The notes beneath the pieces were generated by a model that was not told where the DNA came from, ran no database searches, and worked only from the letters and a program-made list of their open reading frames with translations. A stretch of 64,000 nucleotides of DNA from Paraburkholderia caffeinilytica (GTDB lineage Bacteria > Pseudomonadota > Gammaproteobacteria > Burkholderiales > Burkholderiaceae). Where the stretch lies: the NCBI RefSeq assembly GCF_003368325.1, contig NZ_CP031466.1, forward strand, positions 248,001 through 312,000, read 5' to 3'. Below are positions 53,783 to 61,787 of the stretch, piece after piece. The position numbers and the translations under genes are program-made. The number at the start of each line of letters is the position of its first letter. Within the stretch, counting starts at the first letter, position 1.

Positions 53783-53965
53783 ATGGTCACCAAGACCGTC
53801 CGCCGGACATTTTCCGGTCTGACTTCGGCGTTTTCGCCAGGTCCGAAGGGCAAGCAAGGGGTCGCATATACCGTGAAATCGGCCCAGCAACGCGCCGACG
53901 AAGCCTGGAGACGCACGACGCACGGAGTCCACAGTTCCCTACTCAGTAAAGTTCCGAAAGCCTGA
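53783..53965 (+). CDS. Small basic protein, candidate SOS-regulated
   Basis: The 60-residue protein is strongly basic (MVTKTVRRTFSGLTSAF at the N terminus, then KSAQQRADEAWRRTTHG and KVPKA at the end) with one central amphipathic helix. It does not match a family I know. It lies 58 bases downstream of a LexA-type box and 70 bases before a second tiny gene on the same strand. No ribosome binding site better than GCGGAG (about nine bases upstream) is visible. Confidence 0.6.
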   Translation: MVTKTVRRTFSGLTSAFSPGPKGKQGVAYTVKSAQQRADEAWRRTTHGVHSSLLSKVPKA

Positions 53966-54034
53966 TTTTCGGAAACCAGAAGCAGGACCGAGCCTGCCGT
54001 CCGAATTAGCTGTCACCTAAGCCGGAGACGAACC

Positions 54035-54202
54035 ATGACTGCGCCGCAAAAACTTTACGGTGTGACGCTGAAGCCCCAAGCCCGGGCTCCGCGCAAGCTG
54101 ATCGAAGTCCCCGACCCCGAGGCGCGCCCCGACCTTTTGGAAGCCGTTCGCCGAGCCGTGACTGAGAATCGGGAGGCTGGGGAGCGACGGCCCCGAAAAT
54201 AA
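54035..54202 (+). CDS. Small hypothetical protein in the candidate SOS unit
   Basis: This 55-residue gene starts MTAPQKLYGVTLKPQARA and continues through PRKLIEVPDPEARPDLLEAV to a basic end GERRPRK. ATG at 54035 follows CGGAGA at about six bases, a good ribosome binding site. It lies 69 bases after the 60-residue gene in the same direction and may be cotranscribed from the same LexA-type promoter. No known family. Confidence 0.6.
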   Translation: MTAPQKLYGVTLKPQARAPRKLIEVPDPEARPDLLEAVRRAVTENREAGERRPRK

Positions 54203-54400
54203 TTCGATCTGGTATGGCGGCCTTGGCACATGCGATTTGAACGACGAGGCATAGCCGCCCGGGCTGGAAAACTGTCGAATCGGGTTGCCGACGGGTACGG
54301 CGTAGGGAATCGCTCCGCGCCTGAAAGCAAAGGTCCGATGGCGATCAAAGGCAACGCCGAGCGATATGCCGCGGTCGGGCGGACTTGCTCTGCCGACGGC

Positions 54401-55852
54401 TTACTGCGCCGCCGGAACCTGCCATGCCCCACCCAGCGCTTGAAACAGCGCCGCCGTATCTGCGAATCGATCGGCCTGCGCACGGGTGCGGTCGAGCGCG
54501 ATTTGCAACACCTGCCGCTGCGTATCGAGCAAGCCAAACTGGCTGACCCCGCCCGCCGAATACTGCGCGTGCGCGATGTCGAGGCTCGCCTGTGCCTGCT
54601 GGGCGGCATCGTCACGCGCCTGCAGTTCATGTGCGTCGTTCTGGAGCGCTGTCAACGCATCCGCCACCTGTTGCAACGCCTGCAGCACCGTCTGTTGATA
54701 GTCGGCGAGCGCCGCATCGTAAGCCGCTTGCGCCGAACGCTTCTTCGCGCGCAATTCGCCGCCGTGGAAGATCGGCTGTGTCAGATTCAGGCCGAAATTC
54801 CAGATGTTCAACCCGCTTACCACGTCCTTGATACTGGTGCGCTCCGAGCCGATCCCCGCCGATAGCGCAAACTGTGGATACAGGTTCGCTGTCGCCACGC
54901 CGATATTCGCACTTGCCTGATGCAGCAATGCCTCCGACGCACGGATATCAGGCCGCTCGCGCGCGAGCGTCGACGGAAGGGTAAGGGGCAACGTATCCGG
55001 CAGATGCAGCGAATCGAGCGTGATGTCGCCGAAATCCGCCTTCGACGGCGCAATGCCAAGCAGGATCGCAAGCTGATGATCGGCTTGCGCGAGTTGCGTC
55101 GCGAGCGGCGATAACGAAGCACGGGTTTGCGCAAGCAGCGTCCGCTGGGTGCGCACATCGAGCTGCGAGACACCACCTGCTGCAAAGCGTCCTTCCATGA
55201 TCGAAAGTTGCTGTGCCTGAGTGTCGGCGAGGTTTTGTGTCAGCGCGATCTGTTGCTGCAGCGATGCACGCCGGACCACAGTCAAGACGACATTGCCCGC
55301 GAGCGAGAGCCGCACCGCTTCGAATTCGAACGCCTGATAGTCGACTTGCGCCATCAGCGCTTCCAGCGCCCGGCGATTGCCGCCGAAGATATCGAGCGCA
55401 TACCACACGCTGACCGACGCGTTATACAGCGTGAACGGCCCCGGATTCTGCGCATTGGGAATGCCGAACTGCGCGATATCGATTTGCTGCCGCACACCGG
55501 ATACGTTCGCGTCGACGCTGGGAAATTCGCTAGCGCCAAATTGCGCGTTGTAGTTTTCGCGCGCCTCGGTGAGTTTCGCGCGGGCTTGCGCGAGCGTCGG
55601 GCTCTGCTGTAAGGCCTGCTCGACCAGACGATCGAGCGCGTCGGATTGAAACTGCGTCCACCACATCGGAGTGGCCCGCTGGGCAGCGTTAAACGTTTGG
55701 GACGCCCCTGCAGCACCGTTTGCGGCGACCGTGGCGGCGGGCTGTGCCTCGCGCGTATAGGTCTTCGTATCTGGCGCCGCAGGCACCTGAAAATCCGGTC
55801 CAACCGTGCAACCAAATAGCGCGACAACGGAAACGAAAGCGAGCGGTTTCAT
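54401..55852 (-). CDS. NodT-family outer membrane efflux lipoprotein
   Basis: The 483-residue protein is an outer membrane factor of the RND/ABC efflux type. It has a lipoprotein signal with lipidation at Cys15 (ALFGC), the NodT-like N terminus VGPDFQVPAAP, and duplicated OEP repeats with long helices (TLAQARAKLTEARENYNAQF and its counterpart after residue 300, SRERPDIRASEALLHQ-type). It should form the TolC-like exit duct for the ABC permease, ATPase and HlyD proteins encoded upstream in the same operon; 12 bases separate it from the permease gene. Confidence 0.92.
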   Translation of the reverse strand: MKPLAFVSVVALFGCTVGPDFQVPAAPDTKTYTREAQPAATVAANGAAGASQTFNAAQRATPMWWTQFQSDALDRLVEQALQQSPTLAQARAKLTEARENYNAQFGASEFPSVDANVSGVRQQIDIAQFGIPNAQNPGPFTLYNASVSVWYALDIFGGNRRALEALMAQVDYQAFEFEAVRLSLAGNVVLTVVRRASLQQQIALTQNLADTQAQQLSIMEGRFAAGGVSQLDVRTQRTLLAQTRASLSPLATQLAQADHQLAILLGIAPSKADFGDITLDSLHLPDTLPLTLPSTLARERPDIRASEALLHQASANIGVATANLYPQFALSAGIGSERTSIKDVVSGLNIWNFGLNLTQPIFHGGELRAKKRSAQAAYDAALADYQQTVLQALQQVADALTALQNDAHELQARDDAAQQAQASLDIAHAQYSAGGVSQFGLLDTQRQVLQIALDRTRAQADRFADTAALFQALGGAWQVPAAQ

Positions 55853-55864
55853 CGACCCGTCTCC

Positions 55865-57007
55865 CTAGTCGAGCGTGCGCCGATAGAAGCGCAGCGCAAT
55901 GCCCATCACGACGATCGTGAACAGCGCCACCGGCCATACCGACGGCCACAGATCCACCCAGCCGTTCCCCTTGAGCAGAATGCCGCGAATCAACCGGTTG
56001 AAATACGTGAGAGGCAGCAGATTACCAATGAAGCGCGCCCACCCCGGCATCCCCGCGAACGGAAACATGAAGCCTGACAGCAGCAGGCTCGGCAGAAAAT
56101 AGAAGATGGTCAACTGCATCGCCTGCAGCTGGTTCTGCGCCAGCGACGACAGCGTAATACCCACCGTCAGATTCGCAGCGATAAACAGCAGCGCGGCCAG
56201 ATAGATCGCAATGGCACTACCGAGGAACGGTACATGGAACACAAAGCGTGTCGCAGTGAGAATGATCGTCGCCTGAATCAGTCCGATCATTACGTAAGGC
56301 ACGATCTTGCCGGTCATTACTTCGATCGGCAGCACGGGGGTGGCGAGCAGGTTTTCCATTGTGCCGCGCTCACGTTCGCGGGTGATCGCAAGGCCGGTCA
56401 TCATCACCATCGTCATGGTCAGGATCACGCCCATGAGGCCCGGCACCACGTTGTATTGCGTGATGGCTTCCGGGTTGTACAGCTGGTGGACCTCCACGTC
56501 GAAGGCGGCGGGGCTGCCGTTCAGGTGCGCGAGCGGCCCGGTAATGTTCTTGTTCGCGACCGGCTGCACGAGGCCAGGCAGGGCTGCGACGGCGGTGCTG
56601 GTCGCGGTCGGGTCGGTGGCGTCTGCTTCGACCAGCAGAGACGGGTGTTCACCACGCAGCAGACGACGCGAAAAGTCTACCGGCACGCTCAGCACGAACT
56701 GCACACGGCCCTGAGCCAGCGCGCGGCGGCCGGCTTCCTCATTGGGCAAGGTTTCGACGATGTCGAAATAGTCGGAGTTCTTCATCGCCGCGACGAAGCT
56801 GCGCGAGAAGGGACTCTCGTCGCCCACGATGACGGCGGTCGGCAGATGCTTCGGGTTGGTGTTGATCGCGAAGCCGAATAGCGTGAGCTGGATGATCGGC
56901 ACGCCTACGATCATCGCAAACGTGACGCGGTCGCGCCGCAACTGGCGGAACTCCTTCAGCACGACGGCCCACCAGCGCGTCAGCGAGAACAGTACGCGCG
57001 TGGTCAC
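55865..57007 (-). CDS. ABC-2 type efflux permease (YbhS/YbhR-like)
   Basis: The 380-residue membrane protein is an ABC-2 permease: one N-terminal helix (FAMIVGVPIIQLTLFGFAI), a large periplasmic domain to about residue 180, then five helices including MVMMTGLAITRERERGTMENLLATP, the family motif. The start is GTG at 57007, overlapping the ATPase stop as GTGA, and shortens a longer open frame. It works with the upstream ATPase and the HlyD-like adaptor as a tripartite drug exporter resembling YbhFSR. Confidence 0.92.
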   Translation of the reverse strand: MTTRVLFSLTRWWAVVLKEFRQLRRDRVTFAMIVGVPIIQLTLFGFAINTNPKHLPTAVIVGDESPFSRSFVAAMKNSDYFDIVETLPNEEAGRRALAQGRVQFVLSVPVDFSRRLLRGEHPSLLVEADATDPTATSTAVAALPGLVQPVANKNITGPLAHLNGSPAAFDVEVHQLYNPEAITQYNVVPGLMGVILTMTMVMMTGLAITRERERGTMENLLATPVLPIEVMTGKIVPYVMIGLIQATIILTATRFVFHVPFLGSAIAIYLAALLFIAANLTVGITLSSLAQNQLQAMQLTIFYFLPSLLLSGFMFPFAGMPGWARFIGNLLPLTYFNRLIRGILLKGNGWVDLWPSVWPVALFTIVVMGIALRFYRRTLD

Positions 57008-57948
57008 GATGGTGCTCCGTAGTTGTCGGTCGAACGGGCCATCAGGGAGATGAAGACGTCTTCGAGCCCGGTTTCGATGCGCTCGGTGCGTAACGCCGTA
57101 CCTTCTGTGGCCTGTTTGACCGCGGCCTCGAGCGCGGCGTGGTCGAGGCCGCTTACATGCAGCGCTGAACCGAACACGACGGTTTGATCGACGCCGGGGG
57201 TTTTGCGCAATTGCTCCGCCAGTTTGCTCAGGTGCTCGCCGTAGATGGTCCAGGTGGCGAGGTGTTGCGATTCGATGATCTGTTTCGCCGTGCCTTGCGC
57301 GAGCAGTTTGCCGTAGGCGATGTACGCCAGCTTGTGGCAACGCTCGGCTTCATCCATGTAATGCGTGCTGACGAGAACCGAAATGCCGCGCGCGGCGAGC
57401 CGATGCAGTTCTTCCCAGAAGTCGCGGCGCGCGGCGGGATCGACGCCTGCGGTCGGTTCGTCGAGCAACAGCAATTGCGGCTCATGCAGCATGCAGGCGG
57501 CGAGCGCGAGGCGCTGCTTCCAGCCGCCGGACAGCGCGCCCGTCAACTGGTTCGCGCGGCTTTGCAGTCCAAGCGATTCGAGCGAGCGGTCGACCGCCTC
57601 GCGCCGGCCCGGCATCTGATAGATGCGCGCGACGAAGTCGAGGTTCTCGCGGATCGTCAGGTCGTCCCAATAGGAAAAGCGCTGCGTCATGTAGCCGACG
57701 TTGCGCTTGATCTGCGCGCTCTCGCGCACGATGTCGTAGCCAAGGCATGTGCCGGTGCCCGAGTCCGGCGTCAGCAGGCCGCACATCAGGCGGATGGAGG
57801 TCGTCTTGCCGCTGCCGTTCGGCCCGAGAAAGCCGAAGATCTCGCCACGCGCGACCTGCAACGACACATCGATGACGACATGCTTGTCGCCGAAACGCTT
57901 GTTGAGCTTCTGCACGTCGATCGCGTGTTGCGGCGCGGGCGGGTTCAT
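57004..57948 (-). CDS. ABC efflux ATPase (YbhF-like)
   Basis: The 314-residue ATPase has Walker A GPNGSGKTT, a Q-loop MTQRFSYWDDLT, signature LSGGWKQRLALA, Walker B LLLLDEPTAGVDP and the switch histidine in VSTHYMDEA. The C-terminal 70 residues are an accessory region common in YbhF-type exporters. Its start overlaps the HlyD gene stop and its stop overlaps the permease start, so all are translationally coupled. Confidence 0.94.
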   Translation of the reverse strand: MNPPAPQHAIDVQKLNKRFGDKHVVIDVSLQVARGEIFGFLGPNGSGKTTSIRLMCGLLTPDSGTGTCLGYDIVRESAQIKRNVGYMTQRFSYWDDLTIRENLDFVARIYQMPGRREAVDRSLESLGLQSRANQLTGALSGGWKQRLALAACMLHEPQLLLLDEPTAGVDPAARRDFWEELHRLAARGISVLVSTHYMDEAERCHKLAYIAYGKLLAQGTAKQIIESQHLATWTIYGEHLSKLAEQLRKTPGVDQTVVFGSALHVSGLDHAALEAAVKQATEGTALRTERIETGLEDVFISLMARSTDNYGAPS

Positions 57949-58904
57949 TTCAGCGTGACCGCGATGGGTTGGCCAGGATGCAGCTTGACTGCGTCAGCGG
58001 CGGACGGATGGGCTTCAACCATGAACACCAGCTTCGCGCGATTCTCGTTGCTGTAGATCACGGGCGGCGTGTATTCGGCCTCGCTCGACAGGTAAGTGAT
58101 CTTCGCCGCAACGTCCGCCGCGCAGCCATCACAGTGGATCGTCAACGCACGGCCAAGCGCGAGCTTGCCGACCACGGTCTCCGGCACGAAGAAGCGCACC
58201 TTCACATTCTGCGGGGGCAGCATCTGCACGACCGGATTGCCGGCCTGGACCCACTCGCCGACGCGATATAGCGTGTCGTACACGAGTCCTTCCGCGGGCG
58301 CGCTGACGCGCTTCTGGTCGAGCTTCCATTGCGCCTGGGCGACGGCTGCCTGCGCCGCCGCAACCTGCGCACTCTGTGCGGACAATTGCTGCGTTCTGCC
58401 TGGCAGTAGCGCGACCTCGACCTGGCTGGTCAGCTCGCGGACCTGCGCGGCGGTGGCGTCGGCATCCGCGCGCGAGTCGTCGAGCTGCGCCTTCGCGATG
58501 CCGCCAACACGGTACTGCGCTTCGTCGCGCGTCAGTTTCAGCGCGGCCTTGCGGGCATTGGCGACGGCTTGCGCCAGTTGCGCCCGGGTGACGTTCACCT
58601 CGGGACGGCGCTTGCCGGTCCGGATGTCCGCGAATTGCGCGCGCGCCGCGACGAGTTGCTGTTGAGCTTGCTGAAGCGCGGCGGCTTCATCGACGGATTC
58701 GAGCGCGAAGACAGGCTCGCTTGCCGCGACGGTTTGCCCGCGCCCGACCGACAGTTGCGTCAGCGTGCCGGACTGCGACGAACCGAGATACACGAACTCG
58801 CCCTCCACGTACCCCTGATACGTGTTGTCGTCGTGATGCGAGCAGGCGGCCAGCGTCAGTGCGACGAACAGCATACAAACGCAGGCACGCAAAAGCCGGG
58901 TCAT
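57945..58904 (-). CDS. HlyD-family periplasmic adaptor lipoprotein
   Basis: The 319-residue membrane fusion protein has a signal with lipobox LAAC (Cys21), biotinyl-lipoyl-like halves (GYVEGEFVYLGSSQSGTLTQL and SAPAEGLVYDTLYRVGEWVQAG), and a central helical hairpin rich in alanine and glutamine (about residues 70-200). It links the inner membrane ABC exporter with the outer membrane factor. It overlaps the TetR gene stop and the ATPase start as ATGA-like junctions. The architecture equals YbhG. Confidence 0.93.
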   Translation of the reverse strand: MTRLLRACVCMLFVALTLAACSHHDDNTYQGYVEGEFVYLGSSQSGTLTQLSVGRGQTVAASEPVFALESVDEAAALQQAQQQLVAARAQFADIRTGKRRPEVNVTRAQLAQAVANARKAALKLTRDEAQYRVGGIAKAQLDDSRADADATAAQVRELTSQVEVALLPGRTQQLSAQSAQVAAAQAAVAQAQWKLDQKRVSAPAEGLVYDTLYRVGEWVQAGNPVVQMLPPQNVKVRFFVPETVVGKLALGRALTIHCDGCAADVAAKITYLSSEAEYTPPVIYSNENRAKLVFMVEAHPSAADAVKLHPGQPIAVTLK

Positions 58905-59602
58905 GACTTGCTCCGTGAAGCTACGCGGCGCTTCGACGGCGCCGCACGCGACAGCGGCTGCATGCCGCCGATCAGCAGCGCGCTCACATGCCGGCGCAAC
59001 GCGTCGCGCTCGATAACGGGCAGACCGCGCGCGCTCTGCCAGATCTTCGCAGTGGCAAGCGGCAACATCACCAGCGCGAGTATCGAGTTGAACAGCATCA
59101 GCGCTTCGAGTTCGCTATTGACGGTGCCATCCTGCTGCGCCTGCGCGACGTGAGCGCCAAAGCGCTTGATGTTGTGGAATGGAATGCGCTGCAGCATCCG
59201 TTCGCGCAGCAGGCCGCCCTCGTTGACGATTTCCCGCAGCCACAACGGCGGCAACCACGGCATGCGCTCCGTCACATCGAACAGGCGCGCGACGAATTCA
59301 TGAACGAGCGCGAACGGATCGCTCGAGGGGTCTTCTGCTGCAGGCCGCCAGACGAACTCCGCGGCCGGGGCAAGCCGCTCGTCGACCACCGCATCGAGCA
59401 ATCGTTCGCGATTAGTGAAGTAGTAATGGACTAGCGCCGACGCGACATCCGCGTTAGCCGCGATCTGCGCGACGGTGGTGGCGGCAATGCCGCGTTCGGC
59501 AAAGAGCCGCGTTGCGGTATCGAGCAGATGTTCTCGCACGTTGAAATCCTCGACCGCTGGGCGGCGGCCGAGTGGCTTCGCGGGCGAGCGTTTCGCGTTC
59601 AT
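58901..59602 (-). CDS. TetR-family repressor of the export operon
   Basis: The 233-residue protein has a TetR helix-turn-helix (TTVAQIAANADVASALVHYYFTNRERLLDAV, about residues 40-70) and a CecR/YbiH-like ligand domain. ATG at 59602 is preferred over a TTG one codon upstream. It is the first gene of the operon and its start codon lies inside an inverted repeat that could be its own operator, implying autoregulation. CecR-like TetR repressors are known to control ybhG-type exporters. Confidence 0.92.
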   Translation of the reverse strand: MNAKRSPAKPLGRRPAVEDFNVREHLLDTATRLFAERGIAATTVAQIAANADVASALVHYYFTNRERLLDAVVDERLAPAAEFVWRPAAEDPSSDPFALVHEFVARLFDVTERMPWLPPLWLREIVNEGGLLRERMLQRIPFHNIKRFGAHVAQAQQDGTVNSELEALMLFNSILALVMLPLATAKIWQSARGLPVIERDALRRHVSALLIGGMQPLSRAAPSKRRVASRSKS

Positions 59603-59620
59603 CAATTCAGAATAATTGAT
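59601..59620. promoter_or_regulatory. Inverted repeat at the tetR-family start, candidate operator
   Basis: ATCAATT-N6-AATTGAT is a perfect dyad of seven bases per arm, overlapping the start codon of the TetR gene. AT-rich dyads of this type at the promoter or start are typical TetR-family operators. Assignment is from symmetry and position only. Confidence 0.55.
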
Positions 59621-59884
59621 GAGTTAGTTAAATTCAAGATCAGGTTGCGCCGCATGCCATCTGGATGCCTCTGATGGATGGTGTCGCCGTATCGGTCTGG
59701 GGCGTGGGCGCCTGGCACCCGCGAAAGGCGAGCGAAACGCCCCTCCTCTGCGCGAAAATCAGCCGTCCTCAAATCTCGAATGGACTTGACGAGTCGTGCC
59801 GCGGATAGCGGCAGCACACGGCGGCGCTAGTTCTTCAGAATGGTTTCGCGACGGCAGGCCAATTTCCCTCGCCGACTCCCACCC

Positions 59885-60736
59885 CTACTTCACCGCCCCC
59901 AACGCCAACCCCTTCACCAAAAACCGCTGCAACCAGGCAAACACAATCGAAACCGGCAACGTCGCACAGAGGGTAGCGGCCATCACCAGATGCCACTCGA
60001 CGACGTACTTCCCGGCCACCATATCCGTAACCTGCACGGTCAAAGTCTTATTCTCCGGCGACCGAATCAACGTATAAACAACCGCAAACTCATTCCAGGC
60101 ATTGATGAAAGTAAAGATCGCCGTAACAACAATCGCAGGCACAGCCAACGGCAAAAACACCTTAAAAACAGCCCTGGTCCTCCCACACCCCTCCAACCAG
60201 GCCGACTCCTCCAAATCCCTCGGCACCGTCTGAAAGTAAGAAGACAACATCCAAACCGCAAACGCGATATTGAACGCCGCATAAGAAACGATGACGCCAA
60301 TCTTGGAGTCAACCAGATTCCCATCCCCATAAGGAATCATCGCCGCGAGCCGGAACAGACCAACAACCAGCAAAATCGGCGACAGCATCTGCGTCACCAG
60401 CAGAAACTGCGAATACAGCCCCTTCCCACGAAACGGAAACCTCGCCAACGCATAAGCCGCCGGCAAGCTCACCGCCAAGGCCAACGCAGTCGACAAGAAG
60501 CTAATCACGCAACTATTCCTCAGCGCCACGCCGAAGTTAGCCGCAACCCACATATCCGAAAAATTGCTCCACTGCCAATGCACCGGCAACCACCTCGCCG
60601 GATAAACAAAGATCTCAGTAGCCGGCTTCAACGCAGTAAACAACATCACAGCAAACGGAAACAACACCGCCACAATCAGCGGCGACAACGCCAACCAGCA
60701 CCACAGCGAGCGCTTCATCTTGACGCTAAGACTCAT
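59885..60736 (-). CDS. ABC carbohydrate permease, MalG-type
   Basis: The 283-residue inner membrane protein has six predicted helices and the EAA loop (EESAWLEGCGRTRAVFKVFLPLAVP), which docks with the ATPase. It is the MalG-like half of a CUT1-type sugar importer. Its start overlaps the MalF-type gene stop (60733-60736). Codon use is odd: many TTG, AGG, GGG and GTT codons, in contrast to the C/G-ending codons of its neighbours. No ATPase gene is present in the window; a shared MsmK-type ATPase or one outside the window is probable. Confidence 0.93.
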   Translation of the reverse strand: MSLSVKMKRSLWCWLALSPLIVAVLFPFAVMLFTALKPATEIFVYPARWLPVHWQWSNFSDMWVAANFGVALRNSCVISFLSTALALAVSLPAAYALARFPFRGKGLYSQFLLVTQMLSPILLVVGLFRLAAMIPYGDGNLVDSKIGVIVSYAAFNIAFAVWMLSSYFQTVPRDLEESAWLEGCGRTRAVFKVFLPLAVPAIVVTAIFTFINAWNEFAVVYTLIRSPENKTLTVQVTDMVAGKYVVEWHLVMAATLCATLPVSIVFAWLQRFLVKGLALGAVK

Positions 60737-61623
60737 GACGTCTCTCCTTCTTTCGCGGGCTGCAGGCGCAGATAGGCGATCGAGAAAACGAACAGCATGA
60801 CGAGCATGATCAGCGATACTGCTGCGGCTTCGCCGGGACGTCCCAGCCGGAACCCAAGCTCATAGAGATACGTAACGAGAATATGCGTGCCGTTATCCGG
60901 CCCACCTTGCGTCATCACCCAGATAATCGGGAAAGAGTTGAACACGTAGATCACGTTCAACAGAATCGCCATGTTGATGAACGGCCGCAAGAGCGGCATC
61001 GTCAGCTTGCGAAACTGTTGCCATGCGCTGGCGCCATCCATTCGCGCCGCTTCGTAAATATCACCCGGTACCGACGACAACCCGCCCAGCAGAATCGTCA
61101 CCGTAAATGGAATCGACACCAGAATGCCAACGGCGATCTCCACGGGAAACGCGAGTTCCGGCGTCGCGAGCCAATGTATCGGACCGTTGATGAATCCAAG
61201 CCGCTGCAACGTGACGTTGACCATGCCGTAGTCGTCGTTGAAGGCCCAGCGCCACACCACGGCGGTCATCGTCAGCGAGACGGACCACGGCAGCATCACA
61301 ATCGTGCGCGCCACGCCGCGTCCATAGAAATCCTGGTTCAGCACCAGCGCAACCGGCACCGAAATCAGCACGGTGCCGCCCACCACGAACACGGTCCAGA
61401 TAATCGTCCGTTTGGCGGCGGCGAGAAACGAGGGGTCCGTGAAAATCGTGTAGAAGTTCTGCAGACCGGTGAAATCGCGGATCGCGCCGAAGCGCGAAAC
61501 CTCGTGCAGCGATTGCCACACGATGTTGAAAATCGGATAGCTGATGATGAAAAGCGCCAACACCAGACTCGGCGCAATCAGCAACCAGGGCGCTTGCAGG
61601 CGCGAAGAAGCGGAACGGCTCAT
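60733..61623 (-). CDS. ABC carbohydrate permease, MalF-type
   Basis: The 296-residue membrane protein has six to seven helices and the EAA loop (YEAARMDGASAWQQFRKLTMPLLRP). It is the MalF-like partner of the following permease. ATG at 61623 is the first ATG in a frame opening with GTG at 61650; a ribosome binding site is weak, in keeping with the intercistronic hairpin that separates it from the binding-protein gene. Confidence 0.93.
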   Translation of the reverse strand: MSRSASSRLQAPWLLIAPSLVLALFIISYPIFNIVWQSLHEVSRFGAIRDFTGLQNFYTIFTDPSFLAAAKRTIIWTVFVVGGTVLISVPVALVLNQDFYGRGVARTIVMLPWSVSLTMTAVVWRWAFNDDYGMVNVTLQRLGFINGPIHWLATPELAFPVEIAVGILVSIPFTVTILLGGLSSVPGDIYEAARMDGASAWQQFRKLTMPLLRPFINMAILLNVIYVFNSFPIIWVMTQGGPDNGTHILVTYLYELGFRLGRPGEAAAVSLIMLVMLFVFSIAYLRLQPAKEGETS

Positions 61624-61709
61624 GCGTGCTCGATCGTAAGACGCGCCCACATCTAAAAAGCGGACGCGACGGGATGGGCCGGATAGTGCATTACGGACAT
61701 GACAACCGA

Positions 61710-61743
61710 AACGCGCGCCGCCTTCGCAACGGCGGCGCGCGTT
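61710..61743 (-). promoter_or_regulatory. Strong intercistronic hairpin between binding-protein and permease genes
   Basis: AACGCGCGCCGCC (61710-61722) and GGCGGCGCGCGTT (61731-61743) form a perfect 13-bp stem with an eight-base loop. No U-run follows on the minus strand, so it is more likely to protect the 3' end of the binding-protein mRNA or partly terminate, giving excess binding protein over permease, as REP elements do in mal operons. Function is inferred. Confidence 0.75.
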
Positions 61744-61787
61744 CCGTGTTCAGCAAATTTCAGCAAATCGCTACGAGACGACGCGTT

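Noticed and set aside
59840..60775. 311-codon plus-strand frame antisense to the MalG-type permease
   Set aside because: It is an arginine/glutamine/histidine-rich shadow of a real membrane protein gene with all family motifs.
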